64,000 bases of DNA, taken from NCBI RefSeq assembly GCF_900101675.1, contig NZ_FNKG01000001.1, forward strand, positions 1,866,341-1,930,340, given 5' to 3'. The stretch's first letter is position 1. Every line of letters starts with the position of its first letter. The notes below the pieces were generated by a model. That model searched no databases. It was given only the letters and a program-made list of their open reading frames with translations, and was not told the DNA's origin. Position numbers and translations under genes: made by a program. The stretch comes from Curtobacterium sp. UNCCL20 (GTDB lineage Bacteria > Actinomycetota > Actinomycetes > Actinomycetales > Microbacteriaceae). Shown here piece by piece: positions 16,258-25,586 of the stretch.

Positions 16258-17367
16258 ATGACCACCACTCCGCTCGCACCGGGTTACACCCGCACTCGTC
16301 CCGGGACGGGGAGCCGCAACGGCACCTCGACCTACTCCGCGCTCCTGGCGCAGGTGAAGGAGAACGGCCTGCTGCGCCGTCGCACCGGGTTCTACTGGGC
16401 ACTGTTCGGCTCCCTGGCCGGCACACTCGCCCTCACCTGGGTCGCCTTCGCGTTCCTCGGTGACTCGTGGTTCCAGCTCATCGTCGCCGGCGTGCTCGGC
16501 GTGCTCTTCACGCAGTTCGCGTTCCTCTCCCACGAGGCCGCGCACCGCCAGGTCTTCGCCTCGCAGCGCTGGAACGACCACGCCGGCCGCTACATCGGCA
16601 CGTTCCTCGTCGGCCTCAGCTACTCGTGGTGGATGAACAAGCACACCCGCCACCACGGCAACCCGAACACCGTCGGCAAGGACCCGGACATCGCGCCGGA
16701 CGGCATCCGGTTCCTGCCGGAGGACGCCGCCGCGGTCAAGGGCCCGCTCATGACGACGTTCATGCGCTTCCAGGGGTGGCTGTTCTTCCCGCTGCTGACG
16801 CTCGAGGGCATCAACCTGCACCGCTACGCCGTGCAGTCGATCGTCACGGGCAACGGCACGAAGGCCGACGTCAAGCACCGCATCATCGAGGGCGCCTTGC
16901 TCGTCGCGCGGTTCGCGATCTACCTGACGGTCGTGTTCTGGTTCCTGCCGTTCGGCATGGCGTGCGCGTTCCTCGGGGTGCAGCTGGCTGTCTTCGGCGT
17001 GATGATGGGCGCCTCGTTCGCGCCGAACCACAAGGGCATGCCGACGATCGCGCACGACGCGAAGGTCGACTTCTTCTCCCGCCAGGTCCGCACCTCCCGC
17101 AACGTCCGCGGCGGCTGGTGGGTGTCGTTCCTGATGGGGGGCCTGAACTACCAGGTCGAGCACCACCTGTTCCCGTCGATGCCGCGTCCGGCGTTGAAGC
17201 AGGCACGCCTGCTCGTCCGGGACCACTGCGACACCCTCGACGTGCCCTACACCGAGACCACGCTGCTGCGCTCGTACGGCATCGTCGTCCGGTACCTCAA
17301 CCGCGTCGGACTCGCCGCCCGCGACCCGTTCGCGTGCCCGATGGTCGCGCAGCTGCGCATCCACTGA
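16258..17367 (+). CDS. Membrane fatty-acid desaturase
   Basis: A 369-residue diiron desaturase of the acyl-lipid/acyl-CoA type, which puts double bonds into fatty acyl chains in the membrane. The three histidine boxes are HEAAH (92-96), HTRHH (129-133) and QVEHH (299-303), with hydrophobic segments around 45-65, 72-90, ~185-215 and ~230-250. ATG start. The cold-shock gene begins 16 nt after the stop, so the two are probably co-transcribed, which would link membrane fluidity to cold response. Regiospecificity cannot be told from sequence. Confidence 0.92.
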   Translation: MTTTPLAPGYTRTRPGTGSRNGTSTYSALLAQVKENGLLRRRTGFYWALFGSLAGTLALTWVAFAFLGDSWFQLIVAGVLGVLFTQFAFLSHEAAHRQVFASQRWNDHAGRYIGTFLVGLSYSWWMNKHTRHHGNPNTVGKDPDIAPDGIRFLPEDAAAVKGPLMTTFMRFQGWLFFPLLTLEGINLHRYAVQSIVTGNGTKADVKHRIIEGALLVARFAIYLTVVFWFLPFGMACAFLGVQLAVFGVMMGASFAPNHKGMPTIAHDAKVDFFSRQVRTSRNVRGGWWVSFLMGGLNYQVEHHLFPSMPRPALKQARLLVRDHCDTLDVPYTETTLLRSYGIVVRYLNRVGLAARDPFACPMVAQLRIH

Positions 17368-17383
17368 CGCCGTGCTGACCGTC

Positions 17384-17593
17384 ATGCCCACCGGCACCGT
17401 GAAGTGGTTCGACCACAACAAGGGCTTCGGCTTCATCACCCCCGACGACGGCTCCGAGGACCTGTTCGCGCACTTCTCGAGCATCGTCGTCACCACCGGC
17501 CTCCGGTCGCTCGAAGAGCACGACCGCGTCCGGTACGACGTCGGGCCCGGCAAGAAGGGCCCCGAGGCGGGGAACATCTCGATCATCCGCTGA
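17384..17593 (+). CDS. Cold-shock protein CspA family
   Basis: A 69-residue OB-fold nucleic-acid chaperone with both RNA-binding motifs (KGFGFI and DLFAHFSSI) and the start [13 protein letters not shown] at 17384 is chosen over an upstream in-frame GTG at 17372, which would add four residues. It follows the desaturase by 16 nt without its own visible promoter. Confidence 0.95.
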   Translation: MPTGTVKWFDHNKGFGFITPDDGSEDLFAHFSSIVVTTGLRSLEEHDRVRYDVGPGKKGPEAGNISIIR

Positions 17594-17619
17594 CGCACCG
17601 GGCCAACGCACCGACGACG

Positions 17620-17648
17620 AACGCCCCGACCGATCCGGTCGGGGCGTT
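17620..17648 (+). terminator. Terminator of the desaturase-csp operon
   Basis: Perfect 13-bp stem AACGCCCCGACCG with ATC loop, followed by CGTCGTTCC. Confidence 0.88.
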
Positions 17649-17765
17649 CGTCGTTCCGGCGCGGAGGCGCGCCGGCGCGCGGCGCGGTCACGGGGTTCGG
17701 ATCCCGCGGTCACCGGCCCGGCGTGCCGGGGCGGCCACCGGCCCGCCGTGACCACGCGACGGCCT

Positions 17766-17797
17766 GGAGGCGCGGTGCCAGCCCGCCCCGCGCCTCC
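17766..17797. repeat. CTGGAGGCGCGG hairpin
   Basis: GGAGGCGCGG (17766-17775) pairs perfectly with 17788-17797. It is one of the window-wide motif hairpins, in the 410-nt gap between the cold-shock and GH16 genes. Confidence 0.7.
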
Positions 17798-17848
17798 CGG
17801 CAGCACGGCGGGCCGGGACGTACCCGCGCGGACAGACGGGTCCGGACA

Positions 17849-17925
17849 CCCTCGGACTGGGGACCGAGGCCCCCTCAGACTGGGGACGGACCGGCACGGA
17901 CCACTGCCCGGGGCGCAACTAGCGT
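17849..17925 (+). promoter_or_regulatory. Direct repeats and -10 box upstream of the GH16 gene
   Basis: CCCTCGGACTGGGGAC (17849-17864) and CCCTCAGACTGGGGAC (17872-17887) are direct repeats 23 nt apart, two helical turns. A TAGCGT -10-like box is at 17920-17925, placing the repeats where an activator would bind. The regulator is unknown. Confidence 0.45.
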
Positions 17926-18003
17926 TCACCTCGAACAGTCGACGACCGGCTGTTCCGGCACCTCGGGACGGGTGCCGTGGGTCACTGAGGGAGTGGCAAC
18001 GTC

Positions 18004-18768
18004 ATGCAGAAACGGTCATCCACGCGCGTCGCGATCGTCGCCGTGCTCCTCACCGCCACGCTCGTCGCGGTGCCGCTCGGCCAGGGCACCGCGCCCGCGG
18101 AGGCAGCGGCCGCCGGCGCACCGGTCGGCAACGTCGGCAAGTTCAAGCAGCGGGTGATCGAGAACTTCACCACGGCGGCGGCGGCGAAGGGCAAGTTCCA
18201 GAAGACCTACGCGAAGAACTGGCAGCCGTACCCGGACGGGACCGGCGGCATGTACTTCTCGGGCACGCAGATCAGCGGGCACGACGGCGTGATGGACGTC
18301 CTCCTCGACGGGAAGAAGGGCGCCGCCGGCACGTTCGGCACCGCCCAGGATGCGTGGACGCACGTCGGCGGGAAGTTCACCGTGCGGGCGCGGGCGACCG
18401 GCGGCGACGGGAACGGTGCGGCCTTCATGCTGTGGCCGAACTCGAACCGGTGGGCGGACGGTGAGATCGACTACCCCGAGGCGAACTTCGAGCAGTCGCC
18501 GATGGTGTTCCAGCACTCGATGACGCCCGGCCAGGAGGTCAACGCCACCTCGCACTGGACGGGGGTGTCCTGGCGGACCTGGCACACGTACTCGATCGAA
18601 TGGATCCCGAAGAAGTCGGTGACGTACCTGCTCGACGGCAAGGTGATCAAGACGATCACGAGGGACGTGCCGACCACCGGGCACCGGTACATGTTCCAGG
18701 TCGGGAACTGGGGTGCGAAGGGCCACCTCTACATCGACTGGTTCACCACGTACGACTACGTGAAGTGA
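18004..18768 (+). CDS. Secreted glycoside hydrolase family 16 enzyme
   Basis: A 254-residue protein with a Sec signal peptide (basic start, hydrophobic core, cleavage probably near AEAAAAG, ~37-40). The mature part has the GH16 catalytic signature E-x-D-x-x-E as GEIDYPE: E154 nucleophile, D156, E159 acid/base. GH16 enzymes cut beta-1,3/1,4-glucans, agar or xyloglucan. The C-terminal strand ends LYIDWFTTYDYVK, typical of the fold. Substrate is not clear; a plant or fungal beta-glucan is plausible for a plant-associated host. Ribosome site GAGGGAG. Confidence 0.85.
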   Translation: MQKRSSTRVAIVAVLLTATLVAVPLGQGTAPAEAAAAGAPVGNVGKFKQRVIENFTTAAAAKGKFQKTYAKNWQPYPDGTGGMYFSGTQISGHDGVMDVLLDGKKGAAGTFGTAQDAWTHVGGKFTVRARATGGDGNGAAFMLWPNSNRWADGEIDYPEANFEQSPMVFQHSMTPGQEVNATSHWTGVSWRTWHTYSIEWIPKKSVTYLLDGKVIKTITRDVPTTGHRYMFQVGNWGAKGHLYIDWFTTYDYVK

Positions 18769-18774
18769 CCCGGT

Positions 18775-19181
18775 TCAGTTGATGATCTCGCCGCGCTCGT
18801 CGTCGCGCAGCACGGCGAGCCGGTCCCGCCAGGCCTGCAGCGCCTCGGGCGACAGGCGCGGCCAGTCCTCGACCTCGGCCACGATCCGGATCGGCTCCGC
18901 GCTGCGGTACGACCGTGTGGGGTTCCCGGGGAACTTCTTGTCGGTGACGTTGGGGTCGTCCTCGAACGCACCGGTCGGTTCCACCTCGTAGACGCGGGGG
19001 AGTCCGTCGCCCGCCGCGAGCTCGGCGGCGAGCCCGGCCCCGTCCGGAAGCGCCGTGAAGTACACGTGGTTCATCACGACCTCGGGCCGGTAGTTGGAGC
19101 GGAAGCCCGCGGTCAGCAGGTCTCCGACCCGCAGGTCTGCCTTGGTGCCGTGGAAGAACGGTCCGTCGTCGAGTGCGTCGC

Positions 19182-19185
<4 letters not shown>
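18775..19185 (-). CDS. arr: Rifamycin ADP-ribosyltransferase Arr
   Basis: A 136-residue protein, the normal length for Arr, which moves ADP-ribose from NAD to the ansa-chain hydroxyl of rifamycins and blocks them. Recognised by FFHGTKADL.VGDLL..GF near the start (His12 region), NHVYFTAL, YEVEPTGAFEDDPN and KFPGNPTRSYRS. The GTG start at 19185 overlaps the stop of the upstream Imm5-like gene (GTGA), so the pair is co-translated. Such genes are usual in environmental actinobacteria and predict intrinsic rifampicin tolerance. Confidence 0.93.
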
Positions 19186-19787
<602 letters not shown>

Positions 19788-19899
19788 GCCGCCACGCTCC
19801 CACACCGCGGCGGGGTCTGTCCGGGTCCTCCGAGCGGTGCAGGCATCTCCCCCCTGCGACGGACGCGGGCAGCGGGAGCGCCCCCGTAGCGTTGCCGCC

Positions 19900-20832
19900 G
19901 TGATCGAAGTCGAGCACCTCACCAAACAGTACGGTCCGAAGACCGCCGTCGACGACGTCTCGTTCGTCGTCCGGCCGGGCAGCGTGACCGGCTTCCTCGG
20001 CCCGAACGGCGCCGGGAAGTCCACCACGATGCGCATGATCATGGGGCTCGACCGCCCCACAGCGGGACGGGCGACGGTGAACGGGCAGCCGTACCAGAGC
20101 TTCCGCGACCCGCTGCGGCAGGTCGGCGCACTGCTCGAGGCGAAGGCGGTGCACTCCGGTCGGAGCGCGTACAACCACCTCCTCTCGCTCGCGGCGACGC
20201 ACGGCATCCCGAAGTCCCGCGTCCACGAGGTCATCGACATGACCGGCCTCGACTCCGTCGCGAAGAAGCGCGTCGGCGGCTTCTCCCTCGGCATGGGGCA
20301 GCGGCTCGGCATCGCGGCGGCGCTCCTCGGCGACCCGAAGACCCTCATCCTCGACGAGCCGGTGAACGGCCTCGACCCGGACGGCGTCCTGTGGGTCCGG
20401 CAGCTCGCGCGGCGGATGGCGGCGGACGGGCGCACCGTGTTCCTGTCCAGCCACCTCATGAGCGAGATGGCGCAGACGGCGGACCGCGTGGTCGTCCTCG
20501 GCCGCGGCCGGGTGCTCGCAGACGCACCCATCGCGGAGTTCGTCGCCGGCGGTGCCGGTGGACCCGGCGGTGCGGGTGGCGGCTCCCGGGTCGTGGTGCG
20601 GACCCCCGCGCCCGACCAGCTGTTCCAGGCGATCGGCCCGAACGCGTCGATCACCCCGCGCGAGGACGGTTCGTTCCTCGTCGTCGGCCCGGACGCCGTG
20701 ACCGTGGGGAATATCGCCGCCCAGGTCGGCGTCCCGCTGCACGAGCTCACCCCGACGGGCGCCAGCCTCGAGGAGGCCTACATGGCACTCACCCGCGACG
20801 ACGTCGAGTACCGATCGGAGGGCGTCCGATGA
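19900..20832 (+). CDS. ABC transporter ATP-binding protein (drug-export type)
   Basis: A 310-residue ATPase of the BcrA/DrrA type: Walker A GPNGAGKST, Q-loop, signature FSLGMGQR, Walker B LILDEP, H-loop SSHL. A Gly-rich insert (GGAGGPGGAGGGS) precedes a C-terminal ~80-residue domain typical of exporter ATPases. The GTG start has no ribosome site but follows a TAGCGT -10 by ~7 nt, suggesting leaderless mRNA. It overlaps the permease gene (ATGA). Confidence 0.93.
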   Translation: MIEVEHLTKQYGPKTAVDDVSFVVRPGSVTGFLGPNGAGKSTTMRMIMGLDRPTAGRATVNGQPYQSFRDPLRQVGALLEAKAVHSGRSAYNHLLSLAATHGIPKSRVHEVIDMTGLDSVAKKRVGGFSLGMGQRLGIAAALLGDPKTLILDEPVNGLDPDGVLWVRQLARRMAADGRTVFLSSHLMSEMAQTADRVVVLGRGRVLADAPIAEFVAGGAGGPGGAGGGSRVVVRTPAPDQLFQAIGPNASITPREDGSFLVVGPDAVTVGNIAAQVGVPLHELTPTGASLEEAYMALTRDDVEYRSEGVR

Positions 20833-21683
20833 GCGCCACCGCCACGAACGCACCCCGCACCAGCAGCCTCCCGGACGGGATCGGCCTGAGCTTCCCCCGA
20901 CTGGTCCGGAGCGAGTGGATCAAGTTCCGCAGCATCCGATCGACGGTGTGGTGCCTCGCCATCCTCGTCGTCGTGACGATCGCGATGGCCGTGCTCATCG
21001 GCAGTGCGCTGGAACCGGGCGGCCCGCTCACGACCGACGCCGCGAACGGGACCCTCGTCACCATCAACACCGCGAGCGTCTCCCTGACGGCGCTGGTGGT
21101 CGCCGTCCTCGGTGTGCTCATCATCACGGGGGAGTACGGCACGGGGCAGGTCCGCTCGACGTTCACCGCGGACCCGGGACGCACCGGGGTCGTCCTCGCC
21201 AAGGCCGCGGTCCTCGCGCTCACGACGTTCGTGGTCAGTGCCGTCGCGATCTGGATCGGGGTGTTCGCATCGGCGGCGCTGCAGTCGGGCAAGGGGTTGC
21301 ACGCCGACCTCGCCGACCCGTCGGTGTTCATGCCGCTCCTCGGGGCATCGGTGTACGTGATGCTGCTCGCCCTGCTGGCCTACGGCATCGGTCTGCTCGT
21401 CCGCTCGAGCGCGGGTGGGATCGCCATCACGCTCGGCATCCTCCTGGTGCTGCCGGTGATCCTGTCGCTGATCGCCGGGGTGATCGACGCGCAGTGGATC
21501 CTGGACCTCACCCGGTTCCTGCCGGCCCAGGCCGGAGCGCAGCTGTACACGTTCTCGTCCGGAGCCGGTACGGGGCAGACCGGCGTCGTCCTGAACGGTT
21601 GGGGCGGCTTCGGTGTCCTCCTCGCCGAGGTGGTCGTCGTCGGTGCGCTCGCGCTGACGGTCGCGCGCCGCCGGGACGTCTAG
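20829..21683 (+). CDS. ABC transporter permease
   Basis: A 284-residue membrane protein with about six transmembrane segments of the ABC-2 type, starting after SEWIKFRSIRSTVW, a motif common in permeases paired with BcrA-like ATPases. It is translationally coupled to the ATPase. The exporter substrate is unknown; peptide or antibiotic export is usual for the family. Confidence 0.9.
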   Translation: MSATATNAPRTSSLPDGIGLSFPRLVRSEWIKFRSIRSTVWCLAILVVVTIAMAVLIGSALEPGGPLTTDAANGTLVTINTASVSLTALVVAVLGVLIITGEYGTGQVRSTFTADPGRTGVVLAKAAVLALTTFVVSAVAIWIGVFASAALQSGKGLHADLADPSVFMPLLGASVYVMLLALLAYGIGLLVRSSAGGIAITLGILLVLPVILSLIAGVIDAQWILDLTRFLPAQAGAQLYTFSSGAGTGQTGVVLNGWGGFGVLLAEVVVVGALALTVARRRDV

Positions 21684-21700
21684 CGCCACCGTCTCGGGCC

Positions 21701-21736
21701 CTGGAGGCGCGGTGCCAGCTGGCACCGCGCCTCCAG
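21701..21736. terminator. Bidirectional hairpin of the CTGGAGGCGCGG repeat
   Basis: Perfect 17-bp stem CTGGAGGCGCGGTGCCA (21701-21717 with 21720-21736), 2-nt loop, between convergent genes. It is the longest perfect hairpin of this family in the window. Confidence 0.8.
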
Positions 21737-21754
21737 TCCGTGATGCCGCTGCGT

Positions 21755-22354
21755 CTACTGCCGGGCGATCTCGTACCGACGGAACGTCACGCCACTGTCG
21801 AAGGTCCGCTGCTCCAGCAGCTCCAGCAGCAGGGGCCGCGCGATCGCGTCGGCGGGGGAGTCGAAGAGGGGCCGGCCGACGCCGAGCAGGGCCGGGTGCG
21901 TGAAGAGCATCAGCTCGTCGAGCAGGCCCGCGGCGAGCAGCTGCGTGGCGAGGTCGGCGCCGCCGATCCCGATGTCGCCCTCAGACTCGTCACGGAGCGC
22001 GGCGAGCCGACCGATCGCGTCCTCGTTGATAATCGTCGTGTTGTGGTCCGCCGCCGTGCGGGACCGCGAGACGAGCACCTTCGGCATCGCCGTCCAGATC
22101 TCGCCGTACTCGCGGAGGTAGTCGGGCAGGGACGCGTCGGTGCGGGCATCGGGCCAGAACGGGTCCATCATGTCGTGGATGACGCGGCCCTCGACGGCCA
22201 TCGTCATCGCCCGCGCACGCTCGTTGAAGAACCGGTGCAGCTGCTCGTCGATGCGCAGCCACTCGGGGTCTCCGAGCTCACCGACCTCGCCGGGGCGCCC
22301 CTCGATGAAGCCGTCGAGGGACACGTTCATCCAGTACACGAACCGTGCGGGCAC
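21755..22354 (-). CDS. Dihydrofolate reductase-family protein (RibD C-terminal type)
   Basis: A 199-residue oxidoreductase of the RibD-C/DHFR superfamily, starting VPARFVYWMNVSLDGFIEG with later motifs MTMAVEGRVIHDMM, KVLVSRS and GDIGIGGADLATQLLAAGLLDE. These are NADPH-binding, usually stand-alone reductases of unknown substrate. GTG start with GAAGGAG ribosome site. Confidence 0.87.
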   Translation of the reverse strand: MPARFVYWMNVSLDGFIEGRPGEVGELGDPEWLRIDEQLHRFFNERARAMTMAVEGRVIHDMMDPFWPDARTDASLPDYLREYGEIWTAMPKVLVSRSRTAADHNTTIINEDAIGRLAALRDESEGDIGIGGADLATQLLAAGLLDELMLFTHPALLGVGRPLFDSPADAIARPLLLELLEQRTFDSGVTFRRYEIARQ

Positions 22355-22665
22355 GTCGGACTCCTTCGTCGATCGGGCCGGTGCGGCCGAGGGTACGCCC
22401 GGGTCCGCCGCGCCGACAGGATCGTTCGGTGTCGGAACCAAGGGTGACAACGTCACAGGAAGGTCATAGGGTGCCCCTGCCGGCCCTGAACCCGCCGGCT
22501 CCCACGGAACCCGCGAGCGGCCACGACGACGTGTCCGCTCTCCCCGTGGTGCCCGACGCGACGGCATCCGGCGCTCTTCCTGCCGCGGCCGCCTCCAGAC
22601 TCCCGACCGCCTTCTCGCGTGTCCGCGGCGTCTTCGTACCCGGATCCTCCACCAAGGAGCGCATC
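22355..22665 (+). promoter_or_regulatory. 311-nt intergenic region with divergent signals
   Basis: No gene found. A small inverted repeat GTGACAACGTCAC (~22442-22454) is followed by CATAGGGT, a possible operator and -10 for the ScyD/E-like gene. One CTGGAGGC motif copy lies at 22591-22598. Confidence 0.35.
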
Positions 22666-23862
22666 ATGCACAGGACCATGTTCATCGGCGGCCTCGCCGC
22701 GATCGCCCTCGCGACGGTCGCCGTCGCCGCCCCGGCCCAGGCCCACGGAACCGACCACCGGTCGCCGTCCCTGGACGTCGGTTCCGCCACCACCCTCGCG
22801 TCGGGCCTCGTCTCGCCGCTCAGCCTCGAGATCGACCAGAGCGGCCGGGTCGACGTCACGCAGAACTTCACCGGGACACTCACCCGGGTGCTGCCACGGG
22901 GCGTCACGAGGTCGCTCGCGACCGCACCCGCCGGCCAGGAGATCGGCGCCGTGTCGGCTCGCGGCGATTCGGTCTACTACGCCCAGAACGACCAGCCGAA
23001 CGGCGTCGCGAAGCTCATGGTGCTGCCTCCGCGGGGTGCCGCCCGACAGCTCGCCGACCTCGGTGCGTACGAGGCACGCGTCAACCCGGACCGTGTCAAC
23101 GGCTACGGGTTCCGCGGCCTGCCGTCGGCGTGTGCGGCGCAGGTCGACCCGGCCGGCGAGGCCGGGCCCGCGCGCTACCGCGGGGTGGTCGACTCGCACC
23201 CGTACGCCTCGCTGGCCCAGCGCGAGGGCGTGTACGTCGCCGACGCCGGCGGCAACGACGTCCTGCGCGTCGGGTACGACGGTCGCGTGTCGACCGTCGC
23301 GGTGCTCCCGGCGCAGCCGCCGGTCCGGATCGACGCCGCCACGGCGACCGAGTTCGGTTTCCCCGCCTGCGTCGTCGGCTACGGCTACGCGTTCGAGCCC
23401 GTCCCGACCGACGTCGAGCGCGGCCCCGACGGCTGGCTGTACGTCTCCACCCTGCCGGGCGGCCCGGAGAGCGCGGCGCTCGGAGCCCGCGGCAGCGTCT
23501 ACAAGGTGAACCCGTGGAACGGTGCCGTGCAGCGCGTCGCGACCGGGTTCGTCGGGGCGACCGACCTCGCCGTCGACCAGCGGACCGGCACCGTCTTCGT
23601 CGCCGAGCTCTTCGGCGGCGCCGCGGGCACCGGCCAGGTCTCGATCGTCTCGCCGTGGTCCGGACGGACCGTGCAGACCGTCGCGGTCAGCTCGCCGGGA
23701 GCGCTCGAACTCCGGAACGGTGCGCTCTACGCCACGACCGACGCGTTCGTGCCGGACGAGACGGGAGCACCCCAGCCCATCGGCAAGGTCGTCCGGTGGA
23801 ACGTCACCGACCGCCACAGCCACGCCCGCTGGGGCGACGACGGCGCACGCAGCTGGCAGTGA
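22666..23862 (+). CDS. Secreted ScyD/ScyE-like beta-propeller protein
   Basis: A 398-residue exported protein: signal peptide with cleavage near APAQAHG (~25), then NHL-like repeats (GRVDVTQNF, GVYVADAGGNDVLRV, PDGWLYVSTLPGG, GTVFVAELFGG) as in the ScyD/ScyE family. Those were named from scytonemin clusters, but in actinobacteria the role is unknown. ATG at 22666 with AAGGAG. Confidence 0.83.
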   Translation: MHRTMFIGGLAAIALATVAVAAPAQAHGTDHRSPSLDVGSATTLASGLVSPLSLEIDQSGRVDVTQNFTGTLTRVLPRGVTRSLATAPAGQEIGAVSARGDSVYYAQNDQPNGVAKLMVLPPRGAARQLADLGAYEARVNPDRVNGYGFRGLPSACAAQVDPAGEAGPARYRGVVDSHPYASLAQREGVYVADAGGNDVLRVGYDGRVSTVAVLPAQPPVRIDAATATEFGFPACVVGYGYAFEPVPTDVERGPDGWLYVSTLPGGPESAALGARGSVYKVNPWNGAVQRVATGFVGATDLAVDQRTGTVFVAELFGGAAGTGQVSIVSPWSGRTVQTVAVSSPGALELRNGALYATTDAFVPDETGAPQPIGKVVRWNVTDRHSHARWGDDGARSWQ

Positions 23863-23898
23863 CCCGCTGAGCTGAGCCGACCGGACGGGACGGACGTC

Positions 23899-25296
23899 AT
23901 GGAGATCGACCCGAGCGTGTACCGCCGCTCGCTCGACCGCGCCGCGGAGCACGCGCTCGGGTGGATCACCGGACTGCCCGAACGGACCGTCCGACCCGAA
24001 CAGGACGTCGAGGGTGTGCTGCACACCCTCGACGTCCCGCTCCCCGACGCCGGCACCGACCCCGCAGCGGTGGTCGACGAACTCGCCACGGTCGCCGAGC
24101 CCGGCCTGATGGCGATGCCCTCCGGCCGGTTCTTCGGCTGGGTGATCGGCGGCACCCTGCCCGCGGCGATGGGCGCCGACTGGCTCGTCAGCGCCTGGGA
24201 CCAGAACGCCGCCATGCGCTACCCGACGCCCGCGACCGCCGCGCTCGAGCAGGTCGCCGGCAGCTGGCTGCTCGACGTGCTCGGGCTGCCGGCCGAGTCG
24301 GACGTCGGGTTCACCACCGGGGCGACGATGGCGAACTGGACCGGTCTCGCCGCCGCCCGCGCCTGGGTCCTCGACCGCGTCGGGTGGGACGTCAACACCG
24401 CCGGCCTCATCGGAGCGCCCCCGGTGACCGTGCTCGTCGGCGCCGAACGGCACACCTCCGTCGACCTCGCCCTCCGCTACCTGGGCTTCGGCGCGCCGAC
24501 CGTCGTCGCCGCGGACGACCAGGGCCGGACCCTCGTCGGCGACCTCCGCGCCCACCTCGACCGGGTCGACGGGCCGGTGATCGTCTGCCTGCAGGCCGGC
24601 AACCTGCACTCCGGGGCCTTCGACCCGATGCGCGCCGCGATCGCCCTCGCCCACGAGCACGACGCCTGGGTGCACGTCGACGGCGCCTTCGGACTCTGGG
24701 CCGCCGCCAGCCCCGTGCTCCGTCCGGGGCTCGACGGGGTGGAGACCGCGGACTCGTGGGCGACCGACGCACACAAGACGCTGAACGTCCCGTACGACTG
24801 CGGTGTCGCGTTCGTCGCCCGGCCGTCGGTCACGCGCGCGGCGCTCGGCACGCAGACCGCGTACCTGATCCGCGACCCGGCTGACGTCTCCGAACCGTTC
24901 GACCTCGTGCCGGAGATGTCCCGGCGCGCTCGGGGCGTGCCGGTGTGGGCGGCGCTCCGGCAGCTCGGACGGTCCGGCGTCGTCGACCTGGTCGAGCGGC
25001 TCGTGCGCCACGCACGGGAGCTGGCCGACGGGCTCCGATCGCTCCCCGACGTGGAGGTGCTCAACGACGTCGTCTTCACCCAGGTGTCGCTGACCTTCGG
25101 TTCGGACGAGCGGACCCGTGCGGTCACGGCGCGGCTGATCGAGGAGGGGGCGGTGTGGATGTCCGGGTCGAGGTGGCGCGGGCGGGACGTGCTGCGGATC
25201 TCGGTGAGCAACTGGTCGACGAACGACGAGGACGTCCGGTTCTCGGTGGAGGCGGTGCGGCGGGCGCTCGGCCCGGTGTCGGCGCTGCCGACGTAG
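23899..25296 (+). CDS. PLP-dependent amino-acid decarboxylase-like protein (group II)
   Basis: A 465-residue fold-type I PLP enzyme of the glutamate/aromatic amino-acid decarboxylase family. PLP lysine is K293 in TDAHKTLNVPYD; the cofactor-binding HVDGAFGLWAA lies upstream, and FTTGATMANWTGLAAAR binds the phosphate. It starts with ATG 37 nt after the ScyD/E-like gene. Substrate unknown. Confidence 0.88.
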   Translation: MEIDPSVYRRSLDRAAEHALGWITGLPERTVRPEQDVEGVLHTLDVPLPDAGTDPAAVVDELATVAEPGLMAMPSGRFFGWVIGGTLPAAMGADWLVSAWDQNAAMRYPTPATAALEQVAGSWLLDVLGLPAESDVGFTTGATMANWTGLAAARAWVLDRVGWDVNTAGLIGAPPVTVLVGAERHTSVDLALRYLGFGAPTVVAADDQGRTLVGDLRAHLDRVDGPVIVCLQAGNLHSGAFDPMRAAIALAHEHDAWVHVDGAFGLWAAASPVLRPGLDGVETADSWATDAHKTLNVPYDCGVAFVARPSVTRAALGTQTAYLIRDPADVSEPFDLVPEMSRRARGVPVWAALRQLGRSGVVDLVERLVRHARELADGLRSLPDVEVLNDVVFTQVSLTFGSDERTRAVTARLIEEGAVWMSGSRWRGRDVLRISVSNWSTNDEDVRFSVEAVRRALGPVSALPT

Positions 25297-25354
25297 GCGC
25301 CGCTTGCTGGTTGCCGCTGCCGGTTGTTGCCGGCGCCGCCGCCGGGCTTTGCTG

Positions 25355-25413
25355 GTGAGATCGCACTTCGGCGGTGTCCGCGCGGGTCGAGCGCCGCCGA
25401 ACTGCGATCTCAC
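25355..25413. repeat. 20-bp-arm intergenic palindrome
   Basis: GTGAGATCGCACTTCGGCGG (25355-25374) is complementary to 25394-25413 except at one position. Same GAGATCGCAC core as the palindrome at 36083. It lies in the 290-nt gap before the kinase gene, which holds no ORF. Confidence 0.8.
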
Positions 25414-25586
25414 GCGCCCGAGCGGCGCCCGAGCGGCGCGCGGGTGCGCGCGCTCGCGCTCGCGCTTGCCCGCGCGACCGCGCGCCGCGCGCAACCGTTC
25501 AGCCGGAGAACGTGATCCGGACGCCTCGACCCCCTGCCGGATGCGATGATGCATCGTTGCACGCCGGGGTCGAGAACGAGGAAGTC

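Noticed and set aside
22453..25554. 1033-codon open frame on the minus strand
   Set aside because: It lies opposite two genes with clear motifs (ScyD/E-like, PLP decarboxylase). Its product is low-complexity Arg/Asp/Gly-rich, as expected for an antisense frame in high-GC DNA.
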